Source of the DNA: Pseudalkalibacillus sp051842935
GTDB taxonomy: Bacteria > Bacillota > Bacilli > Bacillales > Fictibacillaceae
DNA: 64,000 bases
Direction of reading: 5' to 3'
Assembly (NCBI RefSeq): GCF_051842935.1
Contig: NZ_JBPXRR010000001.1
Span: forward strand, 434,001-498,000
Below are positions 44,427-53,008 of this stretch, one piece after another. A program made the position numbers and the translations under genes. The stretch's first letter is position 1. Each line of letters opens with the position of its first letter. The notes below the pieces were generated by a model. The model made no database searches. It was not told where the DNA came from and worked only from the letters and a program-made list of their open reading frames with translations.

Positions 44427-44651
44427 ATGAGCATTGATAAAAGGAATCGGTTAAAAGAGTCACCGTTTGGTTATCGTGTGAATAAAGATCAGACTGTGTT
44501 TGTGGACTATCAGGGAAAACAAGTGAAAATTTTAAAAGGTAAAGACGCGGAGAAGTTCTTGAGGAAAATGGACGCAGCTGAAGATGAAAAAGCAGAACAG
44601 CTCATTATGGCAAAAATTACGGGAAACTTTAAGAGGGGAAATGAAAAATAA
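44427..44651 (+). CDS. Small conserved-looking cytoplasmic protein
   Basis: A 74-residue charged protein (MSIDKRNRLKESPFGYRV start; KILKGKDAEKFLRKM in the middle). GGGAGGAAG precedes the ATG. No function recognised. A strong terminator follows directly. Confidence 0.75.
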   Translation: MSIDKRNRLKESPFGYRVNKDQTVFVDYQGKQVKILKGKDAEKFLRKMDAAEDEKAEQLIMAKITGNFKRGNEK

Positions 44652-44691
44652 CGGTGTACCTAGGCTTTTCACTTGGTACACCGTTACTTTA
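44650..44691 (+). terminator. Terminator
   Basis: AACGGTGTACC (44650-44660) pairs exactly with GGTACACCGTT (44675-44685), and ACTTTATT follows. A second weaker stem, CCTTTC with GAAAGG plus seven T, lies at 44700-44728. Confidence 0.85.
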
Positions 44692-44726
44692 TTAAGGAAC
44701 CTTTCACACAAGGGAAAGGGATTTTT

Positions 44727-46211
44727 TTATTTTACTGCATGATACGCATTAACAACGCCATGACCGAAGATTGGATCAAAACCGTTTTTACCTGCATCAT
44801 CTGCAGTTTGTTGTAAGTGGGTCTGCACTTGGTTAGGAGATGGCTTCTTTCCAGTTTCCTCATAAACTTTTGCGATGTAAGCCGCGGCTACTCCAGCCAC
44901 TTGAGGTGAAGCCATTGAAGTTCCACCTTTCCAACCATAACCTTGCGTTCCGAATTGGGCGACGCCTGTTGAAGAATTCATGTAAGTCGGAATAGCACTC
45001 AATACTAACCATTTGTAGTCACCAGGTACGCGTGTTCCGTTATAATCAGGACCTAAATCGCCGCCTGGAGCAGAAAGATTGATGTTTCCATTTCCATAGT
45101 TTGAGTAGAATGCTAACCGATCCTCAGTACCAAACCCTCCACCTAGGGCAGAAACAGTAATTACTCCTGGAATCTGTGCAGGAACTTTAAATGCTGCACC
45201 TTGTACATCATAAGCAGCTGTAGCAGGATTTGCATCTAATACGCGGTTATACCAATCTGCAAGCTTTGCAGGGTTGCTTAAGTCTTGACCGTCGTTTCCT
45301 GCAGAAGCGACAACTGTTACATTTTTATTCGTTGCATATCGAATTGCCCTGTTGTAAGCGACCATATCGGCTGCGTCATTACCTAAACGGATCTTTTCAC
45401 CTGTAGTTGGATCTGTGTAATACCATTGGCCAACAACGCGTGTACCGCCTAGGCTCATATTGATGACATCTACGCCATCATCTGCTGCGGCAATAATCGC
45501 ATTAGTAATCCAAATTTGTTGAGCGCTACCTGTTGAGAATACACGGTATGCGCGGAGTCCGACTTCAGGTGCAATCCCTTTAATACGACCATTTGCCCCG
45601 ATCGTTCCGGCAACGTGTGTCCCGTGGCTATGTGCGTCCCATGCATCAACCGTTCCAGGTACAAAGGTTTTGGACCCAGGAACAATGTTATTTTTTAGAT
45701 CAGGATGGTCAAAATCAAAACCCGTGTCGATTACACCGACCACAACATCTTTATTTCCACTTGATAGGGCGTGGCTTGCACCTTTATTCGTCACGCGCTC
45801 AATATCCCATTGCCATCCAGCTTCCCAGATGCTTTCACCTGCAGGAACAGGTTGTAATCCACTTTGTTCTACGTCAGCAGCTGTTACTTCAAATTCCGGT
45901 AAGTTTAATGAAACTTCCATCGCAGGTGCAAGACTTGCTATGTTTGTATTTTTAACTAAAGCCTTAATGAAGGCAGTTGGATTGGAAGTTGTTGCTTCAA
46001 CCGTTCCGATCTTCGCTACCTCATAGGTCACTTCTCCTCCAGCTTTTTCAATGATAGATTCGTAATTGGCAGGCAGGCTGTTTTCAGATTTGAATACGAC
46101 TAAAAATGCCTGCTTTGAACTGGATGTCTCTTGTGGTGATGCAAATACGCTGAAACTGAATGATGATAAAGCGAGTAAAACCCCCAAAAATACGAGTAAG
46201 CCTTTCTTCAT
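44727..46211 (-). CDS. Secreted subtilisin-like serine protease (S8 family)
   Basis: Extracellular protease of 494 residues. A signal peptide (MKKGLLVFLGVLLAL, cleavage near VFA) and an inhibitor-like propeptide (about 30-105) precede the catalytic domain. The triad lies in VGVIDTGFD (about residue 160), SHGTHVAGT (about 199) and GGTSMASPQVAG (about 430). There is no C-terminal anchor. The start at 46211 is nine bases after GAGAGG; ATG at 46220 is adjacent to that site. The gene is divergent from the second subtilase, with 425 bases between. Confidence 0.93.
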   Translation of the reverse strand: MKKGLLVFLGVLLALSSFSFSVFASPQETSSSKQAFLVVFKSENSLPANYESIIEKAGGEVTYEVAKIGTVEATTSNPTAFIKALVKNTNIASLAPAMEVSLNLPEFEVTAADVEQSGLQPVPAGESIWEAGWQWDIERVTNKGASHALSSGNKDVVVGVIDTGFDFDHPDLKNNIVPGSKTFVPGTVDAWDAHSHGTHVAGTIGANGRIKGIAPEVGLRAYRVFSTGSAQQIWITNAIIAAADDGVDVINMSLGGTRVVGQWYYTDPTTGEKIRLGNDAADMVAYNRAIRYATNKNVTVVASAGNDGQDLSNPAKLADWYNRVLDANPATAAYDVQGAAFKVPAQIPGVITVSALGGGFGTEDRLAFYSNYGNGNINLSAPGGDLGPDYNGTRVPGDYKWLVLSAIPTYMNSSTGVAQFGTQGYGWKGGTSMASPQVAGVAAAYIAKVYEETGKKPSPNQVQTHLQQTADDAGKNGFDPIFGHGVVNAYHAVK

Positions 46212-46636
46212 TTGTTCCATCCTCTCAAGGTATGTTTTCTTGTAGCAAGATAAATAATTCCATACACATAAATAGACTCCTTCTCTATGGATTTATCAAA
46301 TTCTGACACTCTTCTACACGAAATGGTTCATTGGATACAGTTATGTAGTGGGTAAGACGATATTTCATCTATGCTTTGTTGAATCGTGGGGAAAAGATAG
46401 GTCATAGGATAGAACGATGCGATTTATAAATTGGGGAGGATTGTGTTCATTAATGCCTGACCTTAATGAAGTTAACTAGTCCCTTTCTACTACCTGTCCG
46501 CACCGACTACAACTTTCTTTCTAGTCCTTCTATATCTTTTGTTGTTCGTACTTTATACCTTTTGCAGAATAGCGTCGTTGTGGATTTATTGAAATAATTA
46601 AAGTATTCTAACGATTACGCTATGGGAGGCGGAAAG
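46212..46636. other. Intergenic region between the two divergent proteases
   Basis: A gap of 425 bases that must carry promoters for both directions. A GGGGAGG near 46434 precedes only very short frames (fewer than ten codons). No clear terminator, repeat or RNA element is visible. Confidence 0.6.
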
Positions 46637-49105
46637 ATGAGACGGTTAACCTTACTGATGAGCGTTATGCTCGTACTTTCGACGTGGATGATGGCCCTTT
46701 CTCCGGCATCATCGGCAAAGGCACAGACAAACACAACGACCATCAATGCCACGTTGGTTGAGAAGATGAAGGGAGCAACGGGACCACTTGAGGTCATCAT
46801 CACGTTCAACACGAATGATGCTCCGCAGGCTGAACATGTCGATCTTTTAAAAGAAGTCGGCATTACGAAGGGGCTTGTATTCAATGAGCTTCCGATGGCA
46901 GGGGTGCTCGCGACAGCGGACCAGATCAATGCCCTTGCAGACAATCCTGAAGTCCGTTCGGTTTATTATAATGAAAAATTGGAGTATGAAAACAATACAG
47001 GCACTGCAATGACTGGTGTCGATGAGCTTCGTAACGATGCAAGCATGACGGAGAAAAACGGCGGCATGCCGGTTTCCGGTAAAGGCATCGGTGTTGTAGT
47101 CAACGACAGCGGAGTCGATGGCACACATAACGATATCAAATTTGGTGATCATCTCGTACAAAACGTACAAGGTGCGACGAACTTGAATGCATTGGTTGAT
47201 GTACTTCCGGTTACATATACGGAAGATGTTCCGAACACGGACACAGATTCTGGTCACGGTACTCATGTTGCTGGAATTGTCGGTGGTAACGGTGCAATGT
47301 CTAAAGGCAAATACGAAGGTGTAGCACCAGGAGCGGACCTTGTCGGTTACGGTTCTGGAGCAGGAATCGCAATTCTCGATACACTTGGCGCATTCGACTA
47401 CGCATTAACGAACCAAGCACAGTACAACATCCGTGTTGTGACGAATTCTTGGGGATCTACAAGTGATGCGGGTACTGACTTCGATCCGGAAGATCCGATC
47501 AACATCGCTACGAAAAAAATGTATGACCGAAACATCGTCGTCGTATTCTCAGCTGGTAACTCCGGTCCTGGAGAATCCACGATTTCCGGTAACTATAAAA
47601 AAGCACCATGGGTCATTACAGTAGCAGCTGGTGACAAGCAAGGCTCACTTGCAGATTTCTCTTCTCGCGGAGTGAAAGGGAAAGGCGGTACAGTGACAGT
47701 TGACGGCGAGCAGTTCGTTTGGGAAGATCGCCCGACCATAACAACGCCTGGTAAAGACATCATTTCAACGAAGACGGTTTCTCCACTTACAGCACTTGGC
47801 GCAGATCAAGATGCAGAGAACCTTGAACCAGCACACTTACCTTATTACACACACATGAGTGGAACATCGATGGCAGCACCACACGCAGCTGGAATTGTCG
47901 CTTTGATGCTTGATGCAGATCCGACATTGACGCCGATGGAAGTGAAGTCCATCATCCAGAAGACAGCGACGAACATGCCTGGCTATGAGGCGTGGGAAGT
48001 CGGTGCGGGATATGCGAATGCATACGCTGCAGTCGATATGGTTTTGAACGGTAAAGAATACGGTGAAACATTGAACCATACGAACGAATACAATGCGAAC
48101 GTTGAAATGGACGTAACGCGTGAGCCGGTTGAGGTGAACTACAACCCGGCGACGGCTTCTTCAAATCAGGTCGAGTTTAATGTAGAAGAAGGATTGACCG
48201 AGCTTACAGCAAAAGTGAACGCGAAAGGCTTGCTTGGCGAAACAGGCAACCCGTTGAACCTGATCTTGACAGCTCCAGATGGAACGGAATACTCTTCTGG
48301 CATCTATCTTGTGTTCACACTTTACACCGATCGTACTGTCCAAGTGACGAGCCCGATGGCTGGGAAGTGGACGCTCCGTCTCGAAGGACTTGACGGTGGT
48401 CCAGGACTTCCAGAAACAGTCCAAGGTGAGTTGGCATATAAAAAAGCAGGCGGATTCACAGGCATCAATGATGTAAGTGGCCACCCAGCAGAAGATGCAA
48501 TCAAAATGGGTGTCAGCGAACGCCTTCTTGATGGAAAAGCGAACGGCACTTACAAGCCTGATAGTGCATTGACGCGTGCTGATTTGGCAAAGTTCTTAAC
48601 AATGGGTGCAGCTGTCCGTCAAAACCTAACAAATGGATTGACATTCTCTGATGTGAAAGCAGCTGATTCTGCTTACGTCCAAGCGGTAACTGCTGGTGGG
48701 GCAGCACTGAAAGACACTGACTTAAGCGATGCTGGCGTAATGTTGGCACGTGGGGACGGTTCTTTTGCTCCAAATCAAGCGGTGAAGCGTGCGGAACTTG
48801 CTTACTCACTCGTTCAAGCGTTAGGACTTGAAAGTGAAGCGAAAGCGTTGAACGACGAGCCGTTGACGGTTCAATATAAGGATGAGCGCGTTGCGATTTC
48901 AGATGCGGACGCTGTTCCAGCTGATTTGAAAGGCTATGTACAACTTGCGCTTGACATGAATATCTTGAACGCTTACTTCGATGTCACGCAAGGTCCTTAT
49001 GACAAGGAGCCGACAATCGTCGCTTCCTTCAACCCGGATCAAACGGTAACCCGCGGAGATTATGCAGTATCCGTCTCCCGTTACTATACAACTTATTTCG
49101 AGTAA
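46637..49105 (+). CDS. Secreted S8 protease with C-terminal SLH-like repeats
   Basis: Cell-surface subtilase of 822 residues. After a signal peptide (ending near AKA), an inhibitor-like propeptide and the catalytic domain follow. The triad lies in VVNDSGVDG (Asp about 157), DSGHGTHVAGI (His about 207) and SGTSMAAPHAAG (Ser about 411). From about residue 607 the protein carries S-layer-homology-like repeats, with GVSERLLDG, PDSALTRADLAKFLT and FNPDQTVTRGDYA. These suggest attachment to pyruvylated cell-wall polymer. The ATG at 46637 follows GGGAGGCGG; the ATG at 46622 lies before that site. Confidence 0.92.
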   Translation: MRRLTLLMSVMLVLSTWMMALSPASSAKAQTNTTTINATLVEKMKGATGPLEVIITFNTNDAPQAEHVDLLKEVGITKGLVFNELPMAGVLATADQINALADNPEVRSVYYNEKLEYENNTGTAMTGVDELRNDASMTEKNGGMPVSGKGIGVVVNDSGVDGTHNDIKFGDHLVQNVQGATNLNALVDVLPVTYTEDVPNTDTDSGHGTHVAGIVGGNGAMSKGKYEGVAPGADLVGYGSGAGIAILDTLGAFDYALTNQAQYNIRVVTNSWGSTSDAGTDFDPEDPINIATKKMYDRNIVVVFSAGNSGPGESTISGNYKKAPWVITVAAGDKQGSLADFSSRGVKGKGGTVTVDGEQFVWEDRPTITTPGKDIISTKTVSPLTALGADQDAENLEPAHLPYYTHMSGTSMAAPHAAGIVALMLDADPTLTPMEVKSIIQKTATNMPGYEAWEVGAGYANAYAAVDMVLNGKEYGETLNHTNEYNANVEMDVTREPVEVNYNPATASSNQVEFNVEEGLTELTAKVNAKGLLGETGNPLNLILTAPDGTEYSSGIYLVFTLYTDRTVQVTSPMAGKWTLRLEGLDGGPGLPETVQGELAYKKAGGFTGINDVSGHPAEDAIKMGVSERLLDGKANGTYKPDSALTRADLAKFLTMGAAVRQNLTNGLTFSDVKAADSAYVQAVTAGGAALKDTDLSDAGVMLARGDGSFAPNQAVKRAELAYSLVQALGLESEAKALNDEPLTVQYKDERVAISDADAVPADLKGYVQLALDMNILNAYFDVTQGPYDKEPTIVASFNPDQTVTRGDYAVSVSRYYTTYFE

Positions 49106-49131
49106 AAACTGAATGAATGTCATTTCCCCCG

Positions 49132-49170
49132 ACCCGTATCAGGTTCCCCTGCCTGATACGGGTTTTTATT
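49132..49170 (+). terminator. Terminator after the SLH-like protease
   Basis: ACCCGTATCAGG (49132-49143) pairs exactly with CCTGATACGGGT (49152-49163), followed by TTTTATT. Confidence 0.95.
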
Positions 49171-49230
49171 CGTCTGTATGCATTTATATAAAAAGAAAAC
49201 GCTTTAAATAAAGTGATAGTAAATTATGTA

Positions 49231-49259
49231 TTGAATAAATATAATTACTGTCGTATAAT
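49231..49259 (+). promoter_or_regulatory. argF promoter with a possible ArgR/AhrC box
   Basis: TTGAAT (49231-49236) and TATAAT (49254-49259) are 17 bases apart. The -35 region overlaps TTGAATAAATATAATTA, which partly resembles an ARG box. The promoter call is good, the operator weak. Confidence 0.6.
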
Positions 49260-49294
49260 CATACGAAATACAGATGAGATTGGAGAGGTGTTCA

Positions 49295-50278
49295 TTGGCA
49301 TACGCTATTGAAACGCAACAGACATATGGGGTAACCGCTGCTAATTTCACGGGCCAGGACTTTTTGACAATATCGGATTTTCATTCAAGTGAGATCCTTT
49401 ACTTACTGGAAAAAGCGGTTGAAATCAAGGCAGAGCTAAAGAGCGGAGTGCGCCGTAAGCCCCTTGAAGGGAAAGTGCTTGCGATGATCTTCGATAAAGC
49501 GTCGACACGTACGCGCGTTTCTTTTGAAGTAGGTGTCGTGCAGCTTGGTGGGGACCCGATTTTTCTCAGTACAAAAGATATCCAGCTCGGACGCGGGGAA
49601 AGCATCGAGGATACGGCCAAGGTTTTATCCGGATATGTGGACGGCATCCTGATCCGTACGTTCGACCATCAAACGATCGAGCAATTCGCCGCCCATGCCG
49701 ACGTGCCGGTGATCAACGGACTGACCGACTTGCACCATCCGACACAAGTGATGGCGGATCTGCTGACGATCCTGGAGCACAAAGGAAAGCTTTCTGGACT
49801 GAAGCTCGGTTATGTTGGGGACGGATACAACAACATGACGCACTCGTTGCTTGAGGGAGCGGCAAAAGTCGGGATGGACATCGCGGTGGCAAGTCCGTTC
49901 GGGTATGAGCCTGACCATTGGATCCGTGACCACGCCAAGCTTGTCGCGAAACAGAACGAGAGCTCAGTGGTGATCACGAACTCTCCTGAGGAAGCGATTG
50001 AAGGTGCGGATGTTGTGGTGACCGATACGTGGGCAAGCATGGGAATGGAAGAGGAAGCGGAAAAACGGCTTGAAATCTTCAAGCCGTATCAGGTTAACGC
50101 GGAGTTGTGTTCGAAAGCGAAGAACGACTTCATCTTTCTGCACTGTTTGCCGGCCTATCGAGGAAAAGAAGTGACAGCTGAGATCATCGACGGACCGCAT
50201 TCTGTCGTATTTGATGAAGCAGAAAACCGCCTGCACGTACAGAAAGCGATCATGGAGGCACTGATGGGCGGGAAGTAG
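49295..50278 (+). CDS. argF: Ornithine carbamoyltransferase
   Basis: Makes citrulline from ornithine and carbamoyl phosphate, 327 residues. The carbamoyl-phosphate loop ASTRTR (about 69-75), the HHPTQ motif (about 148) and the ornithine-binding FLHCLPAYRG (about 280-289) are present. The Met-rich SMG loop (DTWASMG) separates it from aspartate transcarbamylase. The start is TTG (49295) about six bases after GAGAGGTG. No other arginine genes are nearby, so this argF stands alone; it could be biosynthetic or part of a dispersed catabolic set. Confidence 0.93.
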   Translation: MAYAIETQQTYGVTAANFTGQDFLTISDFHSSEILYLLEKAVEIKAELKSGVRRKPLEGKVLAMIFDKASTRTRVSFEVGVVQLGGDPIFLSTKDIQLGRGESIEDTAKVLSGYVDGILIRTFDHQTIEQFAAHADVPVINGLTDLHHPTQVMADLLTILEHKGKLSGLKLGYVGDGYNNMTHSLLEGAAKVGMDIAVASPFGYEPDHWIRDHAKLVAKQNESSVVITNSPEEAIEGADVVVTDTWASMGMEEEAEKRLEIFKPYQVNAELCSKAKNDFIFLHCLPAYRGKEVTAEIIDGPHSVVFDEAENRLHVQKAIMEALMGGK

Positions 50279-50282
50279 GTTG

Positions 50283-50470
50283 CTAGTTTCGGGAAAGTGG
50301 GTCGTAATTGCGGGGGAGTGGTTCGTAACTCTGGAGAAGTGGTTCGTAATTGCGGAGGAGTGGTTCGTAATACCGAATAAGTGGGTCGTAACCTCAGAGA
50401 AGTGGTTCGAGACCACTGAGAAACGGGTCGTAACTCCAGAGAAGTGGTTCGTAACTGGAAAATGGTTCTC
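50283..50470. repeat. Degenerate 21-bp tandem repeats, array 2
   Basis: About nine units of the type GAGAAGTGGTTCGTAATTGCG follow the argF stop with a 21-base period. The period keeps reading frames open on both strands, with heptads such as EKWFVIA. No separate ribosome binding site is seen. The array ends just before the hairpin at 50500. Confidence 0.85.
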
Positions 50471-50499
50471 CTGAAGAAAATTAGATCTTCAATAAGGAG

Positions 50500-50530
50500 C
50501 GTAACTGCCTTGTGCAGTTACGTTCTTTTT
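50500..50530 (+). terminator. Terminator after argF and the repeat array
   Basis: CGTAACTGC (50500-50508) pairs exactly with GCAGTTACG (50514-50522) and is followed by TTCTTTTT. Confidence 0.9.
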
Positions 50531-50590
50531 CCTATGAGCAGGAAAGATCCTGAAGAGAGTCGAAGTGAGGAGGGCGAAGGAGGTGCTCGT

Positions 50591-51247
50591 TTGTTCGACA
50601 AGCTTATCCATGATTATCAAACGGATTTGAAGAATTACTGTAGGATGCTCACCGGTACACCATGGGATGCCGAAGACCTGTATCAGGACACGCTTTTAAA
50701 ATCATTTCAATTTAAGGAAAAGCTCAATGCTCATCCCAACCCGAAGGCGTACATGTTAAGAGTTGCATCCACAACTTGGATGGATCATTGTCGGAAAAAG
50801 AAAGTGGTCCTGGATATGGATGAGCACAGCATGACTCAAATACCAACACATGATAATGATCCTATCGTGTTGGATGAAATGGTTGAAGGGCTCGCATCGT
50901 CATTACCTCCCAAGCAAGCTGCCGTTCTGTTGCTGATAGAAGTCTTTCACTTCACCTCCAAGGAAACGGCAGGAATGCTTAACACCTCTGTTGGAAGTGT
51001 TAAGGCAGTTTTACATAGAGCAAGAAAGAACGTGAAAAACCTGATTGAACGGGAAAAGAACGAAGAGACGACGATGGAATGGATACAGGTCTTTCAACAA
51101 GCGATCCGCCATAACGATCCAACGCGAATCAGTACAGCATATAGAAGGCTGACTCAAGCAGGATTCTCAATTGCTTACGATAAAGAGAAGCAAAGCTTTA
51201 CGATTGAGGATCCGGAAGGCAACATCTTAGGAATGATCCAAAGATAA
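50591..51247 (+). CDS. ECF-like sigma-70 family factor
   Basis: A 218-residue sigma factor. Region 2 shows RMLTGTPWDAEDLYQDTLLK and the helix PKAYMLRVASTTWMDHCRKK; region 4 shows LPPKQAAVLLLIEVFHFTSKE and TAGMLNTSVGSVKAVLHRAR. A C-terminal extension of about 50 residues, ending DPEGNILGMIQR, resembles extra domains of some ECF groups. The start is placed at TTG (50591), five bases after AAGGAGGTG. The longer frame beginning at 50444 runs through the repeats and terminator. No anti-sigma gene is adjacent. Confidence 0.85.
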   Translation: MFDKLIHDYQTDLKNYCRMLTGTPWDAEDLYQDTLLKSFQFKEKLNAHPNPKAYMLRVASTTWMDHCRKKKVVLDMDEHSMTQIPTHDNDPIVLDEMVEGLASSLPPKQAAVLLLIEVFHFTSKETAGMLNTSVGSVKAVLHRARKNVKNLIEREKNEETTMEWIQVFQQAIRHNDPTRISTAYRRLTQAGFSIAYDKEKQSFTIEDPEGNILGMIQR

Positions 51248-51323
51248 TTTTTTTATTTTGAGCGTATCTATTTGAACTTTATGTACGTTTATTAAGTGAA
51301 AATACATGAAAGGGGACATATCT

Positions 51324-51674
51324 ATGCCTGTGAAAAGTCAAATCAATTGTTGTTTCATCCACCTCGTCGATTTCGAGAAATCGAAAGAGTGGTACAAGAA
51401 GATGTTCGGTTTTGAGGTCGGTGCTGAGGGGGACGATTTCTTGGAGTTCAATCTGGACGGACCTCCGCTCATTTTGCTGAAGGCTCAAGTGGACGATATT
51501 ACACCGCTACCCTACTCGGTTTTCTTTTTTGAAACGGAGGACGTAGAAAAGACTCGTCAGGAATTGCTTGAGAAGGGTGCGAAAGTGGATCCGATCGAGC
51601 CGTTCGGTGAATCAATGAGAGGTTGTCACTTTTACGATCCAGAAGGGAATATGTTGCTTGCCTGTACTAGGTAA
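51324..51674 (+). CDS. VOC family protein (glyoxalase-like)
   Basis: A 116-residue single VOC module: CFIHLVDFEKSKEWYKKMFG at the start, with Glu in FEVGAE and the C-terminal GCHFYDPEGNMLLAC. The metal-ligand His/Glu positions are partly visible; the function is unknown. The ATG at 51324 follows AAAGGGGAC. Confidence 0.85.
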   Translation: MPVKSQINCCFIHLVDFEKSKEWYKKMFGFEVGAEGDDFLEFNLDGPPLILLKAQVDDITPLPYSVFFFETEDVEKTRQELLEKGAKVDPIEPFGESMRGCHFYDPEGNMLLACTR

Positions 51675-51681
51675 ATTAAAG

Positions 51682-51712
51682 ATGCCATCCTGCGTAAGGG
51701 TGGCATTTTTGT
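51682..51712 (+). terminator. Terminator after the VOC gene
   Basis: ATGCCATCC (51682-51690) pairs with GGGTGGCAT (51698-51706) with a single mismatch, followed by TTTTTG. Confidence 0.85.
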
Positions 51713-51729
51713 GTACGAAGAAAAAATAA

Positions 51730-51790
51730 TTACGTTTTAACGTAATTTAATGTTGCTTTTTAACGTAACTTAGAATACGATATAACGTAA
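51730..51790 (+). promoter_or_regulatory. AACGTAA operator-like repeats upstream of the HTH-F1-beta gene
   Basis: A palindrome TTACGTTTTAACGTAA (51730-51745) is followed by AACGTAA at 51762-51768 and at 51784-51790. The direct copies are spaced 23 and 22 bases apart, about two helical turns. The last copy touches the ribosome binding site CAGGAGGTG. The layout suggests a self-regulated operator. Confidence 0.75.
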
Positions 51791-51805
51791 CAGGAGGTGT
51801 AAATT

Positions 51806-52855
51806 TTGGAAACACTAGAAAATATTCGCTTGAACGTCTCACTTTTACGAAAACGAGTGCCGAACCTGACGAGTGCAGCCCGCTCAGTCGGCTTGCGCCC
51901 AGCAACCGTATCGAACTTGTGCACCGGTAAGATCCCGGTCGGACGTGCTGAGGTAAAGACACTCGTCGCACTCGCATCACTCGCGGAATGTAGTTTGGAT
52001 GAACTCATAATCAGAGGGGAGAAGATCGATATGATCGAAACGGGAATCAAAGCGTTGGATTTATTTGCACCACTCGCCAAAGGCGGATCAGTAGGACTTG
52101 TCGCACGACCAGGTATGGGGCAGCTCGTCATTCTGGCTGAAACCTTCCACCGATTGAAAAAAGAAGGTTACACGACTTTGTTGTTAAAACCAGAAGGCGA
52201 CCACCCAGAGGTCAATGATATCCTTGAGTACTTCGACCATGTGACGAATTCCATCGACGAAACGTACGAAAAAATGGCTTCTCTCGGTAAAAAAGACATC
52301 CTGTTCTCAGCAGATCGGTCACACGTTTTGACTGGTGAACTGCACGACCTTCAAGACCGTCTTCAAGGCATCGGAATTGAAAACGTCACGACGTTCCTCG
52401 TCGACTTGAAAGGCGAAGCGGTCGACGAAGACCTACCATACGGACCGCTTGAAACATTATGGCAATTCGACATGGACTTAACGACACGCCATAAGTTCCC
52501 GGCAATCAACCCGCTCTACTCGACGTCTTCTGTATTGGAAGGTGCTCACCTGGATCAGCACCACCTCACAATCCAACAGCGCGCGCAGAAACTTTTACGC
52601 CGATACCGTGAGCTCCGTGCATTCGTGAATGTGAAAGGAATTGAGGCTGTACCAGACGCAGAAATGCAAACGTACAAACGTGGCGAGCGACTGGAAGCGT
52701 ACTTGACGCAACCGTTCTATGTTGCCGAACCATTCACCGGTAAAAAAGGGGAAACGGTCAGCCTGAAGAATACACTGAACGACGTCCAAAAAATCCTCGA
52801 TGGCTCCGCCGACTCCAAAGAAGTCGACCAGCTGGACTATATCGGGAGCCTGTAA
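51806..52855 (+). CDS. HTH domain fused to a degenerate F1-ATPase beta-like body
   Basis: A 349-residue protein. Residues about 8-68 look like a helix-turn-helix of the XRE or sigma-4 kind (NLTSAARSVGLRPATVSNLC). The rest follows F1-ATPase subunit beta: METGIKALDLFAPLAKGG aligns with the beta sequence before the P-loop (here beginning IETGIK), PAINPLYSTS with PAVDPLDSTS, and LTQPFYVAEPFTGKKGE with the DELSEEE-proximal C-terminal block. The P-loop is broken: RPGMGQL replaces GGAGVGKT (K to Q). The GER catalytic Glu region is altered to PEGDHPEV. The N-terminal beta-barrel is missing. It is probably an ATP-insensitive or altered DNA-binding regulator (inference). TTG start after CAGGAGGTG. Confidence 0.8.
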   Translation: METLENIRLNVSLLRKRVPNLTSAARSVGLRPATVSNLCTGKIPVGRAEVKTLVALASLAECSLDELIIRGEKIDMIETGIKALDLFAPLAKGGSVGLVARPGMGQLVILAETFHRLKKEGYTTLLLKPEGDHPEVNDILEYFDHVTNSIDETYEKMASLGKKDILFSADRSHVLTGELHDLQDRLQGIGIENVTTFLVDLKGEAVDEDLPYGPLETLWQFDMDLTTRHKFPAINPLYSTSSVLEGAHLDQHHLTIQQRAQKLLRRYRELRAFVNVKGIEAVPDAEMQTYKRGERLEAYLTQPFYVAEPFTGKKGETVSLKNTLNDVQKILDGSADSKEVDQLDYIGSL

Positions 52856-52887
52856 TTAAATTTTACTAGAGATTTTATTGTTCATGG

Positions 52888-52920
52888 GAGTTTCCTCACG
52901 TTAGGAAACTCTCATTTTTA
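52888..52920 (+). terminator. Terminator after the HTH-F1-beta gene
   Basis: GAGTTTCC (52888-52895) pairs exactly with GGAAACTC (52904-52911); TCATTTTTATTTTT follows. Confidence 0.9.
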
Positions 52921-53008
52921 TTTTTCTGCAATAGGATGATAGAACTTCCAAAAACGGGTAGGTATGATATTAGTAGGATAGATTTGGAAGGTGGCGTATA
53001 TTGGAAAA

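Noticed and set aside
46434..46480. GGGGAGG followed by short frames in the protease intergenic region
   Set aside because: The longest frame is under ten codons, and no conserved leader-peptide feature is visible.
50280..50590. N-terminal extension of the sigma factor and a 64-residue KWFV repeat frame
   Set aside because: Both pass through the 21-base array, and the extension passes through a terminator hairpin. The TTG at 50591 has AAGGAGGTG.
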